Below, in pieces: positions 1-9,355 of a stretch of DNA of 18,893 bases. This DNA comes from Parvularia atlantis (Eukaryota; Opisthokonta; Rotosphaerida). A program made the position numbers and the translations under genes. Within the stretch, counting starts at the first letter, position 1; every line of letters begins with the position of its first letter. The notes under the pieces were generated by a model. It worked only from the letters and a program-made list of their open reading frames with translations. It was not told where the DNA came from and did not search any database. The stretch spans positions 1 through 18,893 of the forward strand of contig CALSCO010002401.1 of NCBI GenBank assembly GCA_943704415.1. The letters are read 5' to 3'.

Positions 1-1
1 C

Positions 2-118
2 CCCCCCGGCGCGCACGGTCGCCTTGACCCCTTCTCTGTTGTGGGTTTCGTCAGTGGAAATGAATACCCAAGCATCACCTTTGCGCGCGTGTCCAACAGG
101 CACAGAGTGTGGCTTTAG
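2..118 (+). CDS. 3' end of an unidentified gene (partial)
   Basis: A reading frame enters from the left edge and stops at TAG 116-118. It reads as plausible protein (for example NEYPSITFARVSNRHRVWL just before the stop). Positions 22-54 look like the 3' end of an intron: a CTTGAC branch-like sequence, a pyrimidine-rich stretch and TTCGTCAG. The true last exon is therefore probably 55-118. Ending 77 bp before the PDS5 stop, it would be convergent with PDS5, which fits the tail-to-tail packing elsewhere in the window. I do not recognise the protein, and so short a fragment could be a chance open frame. Confidence 0.3.
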   Translation, partial: PPGAHGRLDPFSVVGFVSGNEYPSITFARVSNRHRVWL

Positions 119-195
119 CGCGCGCGGCGCGTCTTGGCCTTGACTGGCTCGTCGTATGTGTCTTCTGGGCCCGCCTGGCTGCGCGCTGTTGCGCG

Positions 196-3100
196 TCATG
201 TGTGAGTGATCGCAGCGTGAGCGCCCCGACGCTGCGACGGACCAGCGTGCTTGGTCGGCGACGCGTTGCTGGCACGGTCTGCCATGGTGCTCTTGACTGG
301 CGAGGTCGAGGGCGAGGTGCGCTTGCGGGCGGGCGCAGTGGCCGGCGTTGGCGACTTGCGCTTTCGCGCCGCGGCACCGAGCGGACGCTCTGCGTCGCCC
401 TCGTCGTCGCCTGGCCCGTCGTCGGCCTGCTCGTCGTCCTCGTCGCTGCTCCCGCGGTCCACGAGCGACTTGGCGATGAGCTTGCTCACGCGCGCGGGGT
501 TGCTGGCACGACAGTGAGGACGCGGCGTAACGCCCGCGCTGTACTTGCCGCACCGTCTGGCATCCGCGACCGCGTCGTCAAACGGCAGCACACGCTTGGC
601 CGTCGTCGTCTTGGCGGGCGCGGCGCTGGCGTGCGAGGGCGAGCGGGCGGTGGCGGCTTGCTGTGCGTGCGCTGCGCGTCAGCCAGCTCTCCGGCGGTTC
701 TGGCACGTACGCTCACGGTCGGAGACTTGGCTGGAGTGCTGCGGGCAGCCGGCTGTGACGCGCGTCCCGCCCGACCGCCTGCCGCCGCGGCTGAGCCGCC
801 GCGCAGCGTAAAGCCCTCTGGGAGGAAGACTTGCCGGGCGATCTGCGACTGCGTGTGAGCGCTTGGTGCTCGACGTGGGCATGTGCGCACTTGCGCTGCC
901 TCCGCGGCGCGCAGAGGCCGGAACAGCGAGGGCGGCAGCGCGACCGTGCCGGGGTAGGTGTCGATCGTCCACGCGTTCGACTTGGCCCTGTCCTGCAGGA
1001 CAAGAATGCTGCGCCGCGCGTCAAACGGTCAGCCGCGAAGAGGCGAACGGCTCAGGCGCAGGCGCGCCACCTGACGTCGCCGAGCACGTGCAGATGCTTG
1101 CTGCGGCCGCCGTCGATCGCGTCGCTGTGCATCTTGGCCGTGACGGCGGTCTGGTAGAGGAACGAGAGGTTGTCGGACGTGACGACGGTGTCGAGGTACG
1201 CCTCGACCAGTCTGCGCACGTGCGGCCGCTCAGCGCGCCGGCGGTTAGGCGCACGGCGTACTTGGCGACTGTTGTGACGTGCTCAACTGATTGTGCGTCG
1301 GCGTAGTCTGGATGATGCGCGGCCAGCCAGAGGAGGTGCGGGAAGGCGTACTCGGGCAGGACGCGCGACGCGAAGGCTGTTCATACACGCGTCAGCAGAA
1401 GGGGCGCGCGCGTCACGATGCGCACCGGGGTCGGTCTTGCGGTCGGCCACGATCCGACGTCGCGAGGCGACGAGGCTTGCGAGCTGTGCACGCATCTGCG
1501 CCGCGCGGCACGCGATGAGCCCGGCCGCGGCGCACGCGCGGTATGCGCACCGACTGCGCCTGCTCGCGGTCCGGCTCGCTGACCAGGGCAAAGAAGGGCA
1601 CGGCAGCGTACAGCACCGGCAGCCGCATCGACAGGAGCAGCTGGAAGACGTGCCCAAACAGCCGCGCGCGCAGCGCCGCCAGTGGCACCTGCAGGCGAGG
1701 CGCGCGTTCAGCTGCAAAACGAAAGCCGGCATCGTGACGCACCTGCATGGCCAGCGCGAGCTCGAGCACGACGGGGGCTGCTACGGAGCCGCTAAACTGG
1801 TCAAGGCAGGCGAGGGAGAGCACGGCCTCGGCACTGGCCAGCAGCAGCCGCGCCCGCTGCGAGGCGCTCGTCGCGGGCTTGGCCGTGCGGGTCTCGCCGC
1901 GGTTGAGCAGGATGTCGACGATGGCGACAAAGGGCGCGCGAATTGTCTCCACATCGGGCTGCGTCGGCGTGGCCGAGGCGGTGACCGAGGCAGCGGACGT
2001 GGTGGCGTCAGCCGCTGCGCCCAGGAAGCGCGCCAGGAACCGGATGCCGCTCTCCTGCGTGCGCGCGGCGGCTGATGAGCAACGAGCTCGCCGAAACAAT
2101 GCGCGTGCGCACCTTGGCTAGCAGAGCGCCCGACACGTCCTCGTCCGCAATGAACTCGAGCACGTCTGGCTCGGCGTCTCTACCGTCCTCGTCCTCGTCG
2201 TCGTCGCGACCGGCGCGGCGCTGCCCTTTGCCGCCCTTCCGCTTGCGTGGCGACCCGCGTGCGGGCGGCACAGGCGCCTGGCGTGCTCAAACGTGAGCAC
2301 ACCGCCGTGGCGCTCTGTACGGTCGTGCGTACGGCACACGGCAGCAGCTCTTTGACGACAAAGTCGAGCACGTCGACCTGGTGCGCCTCGAGTGCGATGG
2401 GGCTGCACACGGCAACCTCCCCAAGCGCTTGGAGCGCGCTGCGGTAGTGGTGATCAGCTCGGTTGGCCGCGGTGCCTGGCTGCGACACGCACCTCGCCAT
2501 CTCAGACCAGGCGGCGTGCCTGCTGTCGTGCTCGAGCGCGCTGAGCGTGAGTCGCTCCGTGAGACTCTGCAAAGGAGCGTGTCAATGTGCGTCATAGAGC
2601 ACGGCGCGCCCGCGTACCTGCACGGTCGAGCGCAGAAGCATGCGCGTATCCGGCAGCGAGCAGAGCACGCGCACGGCTTGCGATGCGCGCGTGCGGTCGG
2701 CCGACAGGGCCGCATCCTCCAGCACGTGCCGCACGGTCTTGGAGGACATGACGGCACCGTCGTAGTGGCCCCAGCCGTTCGAGAGGACTTCGAGTGCGCA
2801 CGCCCCTGCCCGGGCCGGGTGAGCCGGGCCAACGGTGTACCCACGCACGCGACGCACCGGTCAGACTGCTCTCGTCGTCCGTGAGCCAGCTGAGCAGGGT
2901 CCCAAAGTGCGCGCTGACGAGCTGCGGCACCAGCGACGACACGTCCTGGGCGCTGTGTCAGCAGCACGCAGGCGGCCTTTTGCGCACCGCACGCCACACC
3001 CGCAGCAGCGCGAGGGAGCCGTTGAGCAGGCGCAGTGACGCGCTCGTGGTGCCATCCTTCCACTCGTCGGCAAGGGTAATCGCACTGCCCAGAACCGACC

Positions 3101-5881
3101 TGAGGTGCACGCGCGTGGTGAGCTTGCGGCACATGGCGCGCAAACGGCGCACACCGGTTCAACAGCGAGAGAGAGCAGCGCTGGACGAGCATACGGACGT
3201 ACTCGGTCAGGGAGGGTTTGGCGCGCAGCCTCACGACGGCCTGGTCCTGCGCGCGTGCAGAGGTTCTGCACGGCCGAGCGAGCGAGCGTGTGCACGCACC
3301 AGCGCGCGATGGATGGCCTGGTGCGTCGCGTCGCCGGCGACGGCAGCCGCAAGCGCCTTGAACAGGTGCACGTCCTTAAGCTCGACCAGCTTCTTCAGGT
3401 GCTCCTGCGTGCGGGCCGGATCGGGCAGCAGACCTGCGAGCACGTGTCGCATCAGGCTGAGGGATGAGCCAGCGCAGTGCGACGCGCACGCGACAGCGAG
3501 ATGATCTTCTGACCCGCAGTGCCGATGAGGGCCTTGGCGTCGCCGTCGGGGCGCTCCTGGCAGGGCAGGGGAGGTCAGCCACGACAAGGCGCGGGCGCCG
3601 ACCAGTCCGCACCTCGTTGGCCTCGGCGAGCGCCTGAAACAGCGCAAGGGCCTCCTTCTGGCACTTGGACTGCAGCTGTAGCAGCCGCTGCAGGCCGCTG
3701 CGCGCGGGCTTGTTGTGCTCGCACAGCGCAAAGACGCCGCAGATCGCGCGCGCGATGTCCTGCCGAGGCTGCGGGTGAGCGGCAGCGCGCAGCAAACAGC
3801 AGGCGAGCGCCGGACCTTGTCGCTCCCTGTTGCTGTCGGCACGATCTCGTCCATCAGCACACGCTCGCTCTCCTTGCTGCGCCAGCGCGTGAGACGTGCC
3901 GCCGTTCGAAGCCAGCGCGCGCACCGCACGTCGTCCTCCGAGTGCATGACGAACGACAGCAGGCGGAACAGCAGCGCGCCCGCCAGCGCGAGCGCGTCCG
4001 GGTCCATTGCGACGTCGTCCCGCGTGAACCTGTGCGGCGTCAGCCAGAGCGCCGCGTGCGCAGGCGCGGTCGACGTACGTCTTGCCCGCGAGCGTGCTGA
4101 AGAGCGACGCGACCGCCAGGATGGCGCCGACGCGCACGGCCGGCTGGGCGGACGGTCAGAGCGCGGGCACAGGCGGGTGCTGAGACGCACCTTCTTGTCC
4201 AGGCACCGCTCCATGAGCGCGTCGAGCGTCTCGCGCGGGACGTGTCGCAGCGTGTCCTCGCGCAGCTCGCCCAGCGTCTTGCAAACGGCCTGGCGCACGC
4301 GCTCGTCCGGGTCGAGCAGCCGCTGGCGCAGACTCTCTGTGCGCGCACAGCGCAGGTCACCTTCCGCGCACGTCAGCAGCCGAGGTACCGTTGATCTCGG
4401 TCGCGCACGCGGGCTGGTTCGTGAGCAGCTCGGCCACAAAGGCCAGGCGCTCGATGCGGATCCGCGGCTCCAGGTCCTGGCCGCTGGCGACCCGGCGCCG
4501 ACGTCAGCAGAGAGGGGTGACGACCAGACCACGCGCACCGCTCGAGCCACAGCCTCCACGTGCTCGGGTAATTTTCGGCGAGCGTGGCGCGCGGCAGGCT
4601 GAACATCTCGCCGAGCGTCTTGACGGCGAGCTCGCGCACGCTCGCGTCCGTGTTCTGCACGAGGCACACACAGTCAGCGCTGGCCAGGGGGCGCGCGCGC
4701 GCGCGAAACCGTACCCGCAGCTCTTCCTCCAGCTGCGGCACAACGTACAGCAGCGCGTTGGGCGCGCTCTTGTACAGCTGCACAACGATGGCGTGGGCGA
4801 GCTCGGGCGAGCTCAGCTCGGACGCGCCGTTGCCGTCCGCGTCCACCGAGAGGATGTCGCGAAAGTACTGTGCGGGTCGCTCAGCACCGCACGTCCACGG
4901 CCACGGACAGCGCACACGCGCGCACCTTGGACATGTAGGTCTGGAACTTGATCGACGCGGCGCGCACGAGATCGCCCGCGAGCTGCTGAGCGACGGCGGA
5001 CGCCTGCTCTCGCCGTGAGTCCCTCGGCAGGCGGCTAGCGCGAGCAGCAGCGCAGCGCACCCGCTTCTTCGGCACGAACTGCGTGAGGATGATGTCGAGC
5101 AGGTCGGTCGGGACGACGTCGAGCTCCTCCACCAGCTGGTGCATGATCTCGACCATGCAGCCGCGCACGGCGTCCGGATGCTCCTCGCTGCCGCCGGCGG
5201 TGTCAGCGCCGTGTGTGCGACGCTGACCCGCCCGCGGCGTGCCTGGCCACGTCGAACAGCAGTTGAAACAGCTCCTGGACATCGCCGATCGCGTCGAGCT
5301 CGATCAGCAGGATGAGCGTCTTGACGCTGGCGAGGCTGTCGGTGCGCGACATGAGCGGCGATGCGCTGGTGCCAGGCGGGCGCAGGGCGGGCGCGCCGCA
5401 CTTCTCCAGCAGAGTGTAGCAGCGCTTGATGTTGGCGCCGTGCGGGTCGGCGAGGCCGCGCAGCTGCTGCACAAACATCTGCAACACCTGCAGCAGCACG
5501 GGGCGCTGGTACGGCGCGTCGGGCGCGTATAGCCGGAGCATCTCGGCGAGGCAGCACGCGACGAGCGCCTTGACGCCCTGCCGCGCACGTCAGGCGCGCG
5601 CGTGCGTGTGGCGCCGTGTTGCGCCGTTGTGTGCGCGCCTTGTCGGCGTGCCGCATCAGCTCTCCCTTGACCAGGTCCTGCGCGTACGCCGTCAGCGTCG
5701 CCGTGTCGGTCTGGTCCTGCGGCAGCTCCTTGAGCTCGGCGTTGAGCTCCTGCGGCGTCGTCAGCGCGCCACCTTCGTCTCTTCTCTTCGTCACGCGCAC
5801 GGCGCGCACTTTGAGCCGCTTGACCAGGTCGGCCGCGGGCACCTTGGCGCTGATCTTGGCGCTGTAGCGCAACTCGTGCAT
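196..5881 (-). CDS. PDS5: PDS5 sister-chromatid cohesion regulator (32 exons)
   Basis: PDS5 is a nuclear HEAT-repeat protein that binds cohesin and controls its loading, maintenance and release. The spliced model gives 1343 aa, near the usual fungal/animal length. Family hallmarks appear in order: LLRLYAPDAPY-type motif (about residue 74), TLLENLASVKTL, QFVPKKR, a LLDPDERVRQAVCKTLGEL HEAT repeat, FIADEDVSG, LPEYAFPHLLWLAAHHPDY (about 1042), the DTYPGTVALPPSLFRPL segment, then an acidic and Lys/Arg/Ser/Pro-rich tail typical of PDS5. Exons: 5881-5810, 5749-5639, 5577-5402, 5335-5228, 5187-5061, 5003-4926, 4867-4715, 4654-4539, 4483-4389, 4336-4191, 4143-4079, 4029-3925, 3876-3816, 3759-3613, 3556-3490, 3433-3300, 3246-3155, 3099-2988, 2945-2858, 2805-2618, 2566-2493, 2438-2333, 2277-2113, 2054-1743, 1688-1551, 1495-1426, 1376-1262, 1211-1071, 1008-891, 848-711, 660-554, 502-196. 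Intron 2 is GC-AG. The start is the first ATG of the open exon; a spliced upstream start at 6017 is possible. Confidence 0.93.
5578..5638 (-). other. GC-AG intron in PDS5
   Basis: The exon ends ...GACAAG and is followed by GCGCGC; the intron carries CCTGACG and ends GGCAG. Splicing joins HADK to GVKALVACCLAEML in frame, exactly where PDS5 proteins continue into the LRLYAPDAPY motif. No GT donor in the right phase is available nearby. Confidence 0.8.
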
Positions 5882-6037
5882 CACGTTGTCGTCGTCGTCG
5901 TCGTCGTCGTCGTCGTGCTGCGCGACCCGGCCTGCCGTGCGCGCGGCTCAGTGCGGCGCAGACGGGTGGCGGGTGGCGCGCGCGCGCGAACGGTTGGCGC
6001 CAAAACATACATACCATCACTTAGTGCATCGAGTAGC
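5882..6037. promoter_or_regulatory. Divergent promoter of PDS5 and COA8
   Basis: This 156-bp region separates the two head-to-head start codons. It holds the (GTC)9 repeat, a CG-rich stretch, and an A/T-richer patch at 6000-6037 that stands out in this G+C-rich DNA. On the minus strand an ATG at 6017-6015 is followed at once by GTATGT. No clear TATA box is seen. Confidence 0.5.
5888..5914 (-). repeat. (GAC)9 trinucleotide repeat
   Basis: Nine perfect GTC units on the + strand (GAC on the minus strand) lie 7 bp upstream of the PDS5 ATG. Read in the PDS5 frame they would encode poly-Asp, but a TGA lies in frame further upstream (5948-5950). They are coding only if an upstream exon is spliced on; otherwise they are 5' UTR. 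Confidence 0.85.
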
Positions 6038-6644
6038 ATGACAGCGGCGAGGAAGCTGCTGCTGCGCGCGTTGTCGACGTCGACCGAGGCGGCGGCGGCG
6101 ACGGCGACGGCGGCAACGTCGCGCACGGGGCCGCCGCCTTGTGCGCCGCCCGGTGCTGTGTTTGTGGGCGCGCCCGACCCGGCGTCGCACATCTGGCCGC
6201 TGCACATCGTCCCCGCTGCCGACGAGACGGCGCTGGTGCGTGCCGTGCGCGCGCGCTGTGTGGGCGGGGCGCGGGGAGACGCTGACGCTGCTAGTTGCGC
6301 GGCAGGAGGGGCGCTACCGCGAGATGCGCCTGGCGAACGCGCGCTTCCACCACGACTTCTGGTCCGGCATTAACGAGCAGTTCCAGGCCGAGAAAGCGCG
6401 CTGCGAGCAGGGTGCGTCACGCACTGCCCGTCCACATGCGCCCCTCTCACGTCGCCGCGCCGCGCCAGAAATCGTCGCGCGCGGCGAGGCGGTCACGGCC
6501 GACGCGCTCTCGCGCTTCTACCGGCGCTTCCTGGACGAGCGCCGCGAGGTGCACCGCGCATACAACAGCGAGGTGCTGCGCCAGAGCCGCGCGCTGTTGT
6601 GGACGTCGCTGCGCGTGCGCCTGGGCGCGCTGTGGCGGCGGTGA
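6038..6644 (+). CDS. COA8: Cytochrome c oxidase assembly factor 8 (COA8/APOPT1 family)
   Basis: COA8 is a small mitochondrial matrix protein needed for assembly or protection of respiratory complex IV. Exons 6038-6235, 6306-6411 and 6469-6644 give 159 aa. The N-terminus is rich in Arg, Leu, Ser and Ala (MTAARKLLLRALSTSTEA), as expected of a mitochondrial presequence. The conserved body follows: ASHIWPLHIVP, then ETAL joined to EGRYREMRLANARFHHDFW with the same spacing as animal COA8, then ALSRFYRRFLDERREVHRAYNSEV near the C-terminus, corresponding to the FYKEFL...YNR..Y block of the family. Both introns start GTGCGT. Intron 2 (57 nt) has no stop and is a multiple of three, so its retention would keep the frame. 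The gene lies 68 bp upstream of RRS1 on the same strand. Confidence 0.88.
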
Positions 6645-6712
6645 TGCCGAGAGACGCCCTGTGTACATACACATATGTAGTGCGCACATCGCTCGGGCCC
6701 CGCCACACACCA
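6645..6712 (+). promoter_or_regulatory. COA8-RRS1 intergenic gap, RRS1 promoter region
   Basis: Only 68 bp separate the COA8 stop from the RRS1 ATG. The stretch GTACATACACATATGTAG (6662-6679) is A/T-rich for this DNA and could serve as a core promoter element for RRS1 or a 3'-end signal for COA8. The assignment is inference. Confidence 0.35.
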
Positions 6713-8057
6713 ATGGCGGCGAAGAGCCACGTGGCCGTCGACGTCGCGGCCGTGCTCGACGCCGCGCGCCCCGCCGCCACGCTCACGACCGAGGTGCGTC
6801 TTTGGTGCGGCGTGGCACGGCGTGGGCTGACGGGCGGTGGGACCAGGTCGTCAAGGACAGCCCGCTCGACGTCGACCTCGGGCACTTCACCGTGTACGAC
6901 GCGGTGCCGCTGGACGAGCAGGGCGGGCTGAGGTCCGGCGTGTGGCGAATGCGGCGCTCCTGCTGCTGACGTGCAGCGCACGGGGCAGTGACGAGCGCAT
7001 CCAGGCGATCACGCGCGAAAACGCGCAGCTGTTTGTGAACGCGCTGTTCTCGCTGCCCGTGCGCACGGGCGCCGAGGACCAGCGCCTGGGCGTGATCGTC
7101 GACGTGCCCAAGGGCAAGGCCGTGCTGCCACGGTGCGTGCGCGCCTGCCATCCGTGCGCACACGGCTGACAGCGTGCGCTGCAGCGAGAAGCCTCTGCCC
7201 AAGCCCAAGCCGCTCACGCGGTGGGAGAAGTTTGCGAAGGAGAAGGGCATTGTCAAGCGCAAGCGGTCGCGCATGGTGTTTGACGAGCAGGTGCGCGGGG
7301 CCCTGCGTCTGTGTGCGCACGAGCTGACGCCGTGCGCAGGCGCAAGACTACCGCCCGCGCTTCGGCTACCAGCGCGCCAACGACGACCAGAAGGACTGGC
7401 TGATCGAGGTGCCGAAGAACGCCGGTGCGCCGACGCCCGCCCTGCGCGGCCTCGTGCGCCGACGCCGCGCGCGCGTGCGCCCCAGACATGTTTGAGGATC
7501 AGTTTGCAAAGCGCCGCGAGGACAAGAAGGCGCGCATCGCCAAGAACAAGGCCAACCAGATCAAGAACCTCGAGCGCACGGCGGCGCAGCGGATCATGGC
7601 GACGCTGCCGGTGCGCGACGTCGTGTGCGCCGTGCCCGCTGCTGCCGCCCATCTGGCGGTGCGTGTGCGTGTGCAGGTGCCCAAGGACGCGCCGGGCAAG
7701 AACCCGCTGCGGCCCGTGCGCAAGGTCGAGCTGGACCGGGCCCTGCTCGCGACCAAGGCGTCGACGGCGAGCATGGGCCGCTTCGATCGGGCGATCAAGG
7801 TGCGCACGCACGCGCGCGCCTGCGAGTGCGGCCCGGCTCGGCCCTGAGACGGTCGCGTGCAGAACGAGCCCAAGGTCAAGCTGCCGACGGGGCGCAAGCG
7901 GCACTTTGCGCCGACGACGGCGGCGCTACCGGACGAGCGCTCGCGCGTGGCCGCGCTGGCCGACTCGGTGTTGCGGCGCGTGGCCAACGGCGAGCCGCTG
8001 TCGACGCCGCGGCGGCAGCAGCAGCGCAAGAAGGGCAAGGCGGCCACCACCGAGTGA
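6713..8057 (+). CDS. RRS1: Ribosome biogenesis protein RRS1
   Basis: RRS1 works in the nucleolus with Rpf2 to bring the 5S RNP into the pre-60S ribosomal particle. Exons 6713-6793, 6847-6932, 6977-7132, 7185-7290, 7340-7424, 7486-7610, 7677-7799 and 7863-8057 give 318 aa. Diagnostic stretches follow the family order: DLGHFTVYDAVPL near the N-terminus; RENAQLFVNALFSLP; LPREKPLPKPKPLTRWEKFA; KRKRSRMVFDEQ; FGYQRANDDQKDWLIEVP; FEDQFAKRREDKKARIAKN; STASMGRFDRAIK; then a Lys/Arg-rich tail. All seven introns are GT-AG, 44-66 nt long, six of them starting GTGCG. The next gene follows after 127 bp on the same strand. Confidence 0.95.
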
Positions 8058-8184
8058 ACGCTGATTGGCTGTGACGTCACGGGCGTGTCCCAGCGAGCTT
8101 CCGCTCGCCACTCCGCTCGCCACTCCGCCGCCTTCCGTCGTCTCCCCGCCGCCGCCGCACGCGCCGCCACCACCGAGGAGAGCG
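8058..8184 (+). promoter_or_regulatory. VAMP7-like gene promoter with CCAAT and CRE-like sites
   Basis: The 127-bp gap holds an inverted CCAAT box (GATTGG, 8063-8068) and, 3 bp on, the full palindrome TGACGTCA (8072-8079), the classical CRE/ATF bZIP site. A 12-bp unit, CCGCTCGCCACT, occurs twice in tandem at about 8101-8124. The rest, up to the ATG, is C/T-rich, as often seen near fungal transcription starts. Function is inferred from motif identity only. Confidence 0.5.
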
Positions 8185-9196
8185 ATGCCGATCATCTACA
8201 GGCGCGCGCGCGCGCACCCCGCCTGGGTTGGCCACGGCGCGCTGACGGCCGCACGGCGCGCGCAGCCTCGTCGCGCGGGCCTCGACCGTGCTGGCCGAGT
8301 ACACCAACACGACCGGCAACTTCACGACCGTGACGCAGTCCATCCTCGACAAGATCCCCGCCACCAACAGCAAGATGTCGTACGTCTACGACCGGTGCGC
8401 GGCGCGCCCCCCGTTGGCCCGCCTCTCGTCCGACTCCCGCGCGCGACGACGACGTCAGCTACCTCTTCCACTACGTCGCCGAGGGCGGCCTCGTGTTCAT
8501 GTGCATGGCCGACGAGGAGTTTGGCCGCCGGGTGCGCGGGGCCGTGTCGCTCTGTGACGTGGACGTGCGCCTCCTCACGTGCGCGGGCCAGATACCTTTC
8601 GCGTTCCTTGAGGACATCAAGAACCGCTTCAGGAGCGCGTACGGCGACCGCGGACGGACGGCCGTGGCCTACGCCATGAACGACGAGTTCTCGCGCGTGC
8701 TGCAGCGGCAGATGGCGCGTCGCAGACGTCGTGACGCGCCGTCGTCAGCCGCTGATGCGCGTGTGCGCCGCGGCAGGAGTACTACTCCAACAACCCCTCG
8801 GCCGACCGCCTCAGCGAGGTGCGCGGCGAGATTGACGCGGTCAAGACGGTGATGGTGCAGAACATCGGTGCGCGTGCGCGTCGCATCCACCCGCGCATCG
8901 TGCTCACCCGCGCCGCAGAGAAAGTGCTCGAGCGCGGCGAGCGCATGGAGCTGCTCGTCGACAAGACAGACTCGCTCAATCAGCAGGCGTTCCAGTTCAA
9001 GAAGAAGAGCACGCAGCTCAAGCGGGCCATGTGGTGGAAGAACATGAAGCTGATGGCCATGATCATCTGCATCGTAGCGGTGCGGTCGCCCGCGCTCACC
9101 GCGCTGCGCAGGCGCTGACGTGCGCGTGTGAGGCAGTTCGTCATCTTCTTCATCGTCTGGATCGCGTGCGGCATCCCCTCGTTCCAGAACTGCTGA
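8185..9196 (+). CDS. VAMP7/Nyv1-type longin R-SNARE
   Basis: This is a vesicle SNARE of the longin class, expected to drive fusion at endosomes or the vacuole. Exons 8185-8201, 8266-8394, 8459-8531, 8592-8714, 8777-8867, 8919-9079 and 9137-9196 give 217 aa. The longin domain (about 1-115) shows LVARASTVLAEYT, GNFTTVTQSILDKIP, YLFHYVAEGGLVFMCMAD and RRIPFAFLEDIKNRF. The SNARE motif (about 125-180) contains IEKVLERGERMELLVDKTD, with Arg150 as the zero-layer residue that defines R-SNAREs. MWWKNMKL precedes a C-terminal membrane anchor (about 190-211), split by the last intron. Introns 1 and 4 use GC donors: the first exon ends ATCTACAG before GCGCGC, and exon 4 ends CAGATG before GCGCGT. Both joins restore the family spacing exactly. 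Confidence 0.94.
8202..8265 (+). other. GC-AG intron in VAMP7-like gene (intron 1)
   Basis: The exon ends TACAG, followed by GCGCGCGCG; GCTGACG and GCGCAG mark the branch and acceptor. The join gives MPIIYSLVARAS, as expected of longin domains. The only GT shortly downstream (8226) does not give a workable join. Confidence 0.8.
8715..8776 (+). other. GC-AG intron in VAMP7-like gene (intron 4)
   Basis: The exon ends CGGCAGATG, followed by GCGCGT; the acceptor is GCGGCAG. The join VLQRQM-EYYSNNP keeps the number of residues between the longin and SNARE segments seen in fungal homologues. The in-phase GT donor further upstream would delete six conserved-length residues. Confidence 0.7.
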
Positions 9197-9355
9197 AGGT
9201 CCCGCACACGCGCGTGTGCACGATCCCGCTCCACTCCCTACCTCCCCCCGTCCGTCCGCTGTCTGTCCCGTCGCTGCTGTTTTGTGCCGTTGTCTGTCAC
9301 GGAGACCGCAAACAGCGGGAGGGCAAAATGATGCATGCAAAACGTGCCGCGAATG
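9197..9355. other. Convergent 3' intergenic region with 16-bp palindrome
   Basis: This 159-bp gap lies between the stop codons of the SNARE gene and the deacetylase-family gene. It contains a perfect 16-bp palindrome GCACACGCGCGTGTGC (9204-9219), a pyrimidine-rich stretch (9228-9272) and TGATGCATGCAAAA (9329-9342). No AATAAA signal is seen. It presumably carries the 3' ends of both transcripts. Confidence 0.5.

Noticed and set aside
1-7. C-run at the left edge and G-run at the right edge as telomeric or assembly-end repeats
   Set aside because: Only 6-7 bases of homopolymer, no repeat unit, and coding sequence reaches both edges.
109-858. Long + strand open frame of about 249 codons
   Set aside because: It is Arg/Ala/Gly/Val-rich low-information sequence antisense to PDS5 exons 29-32, an effect of high G+C, and shows no domain.
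3231-4667. Single long minus strand open frame read as one exon
   Set aside because: It mixes true PDS5 exon segments with Arg/Ser-rich readthrough of introns. The PDS5 motifs line up only after splicing.
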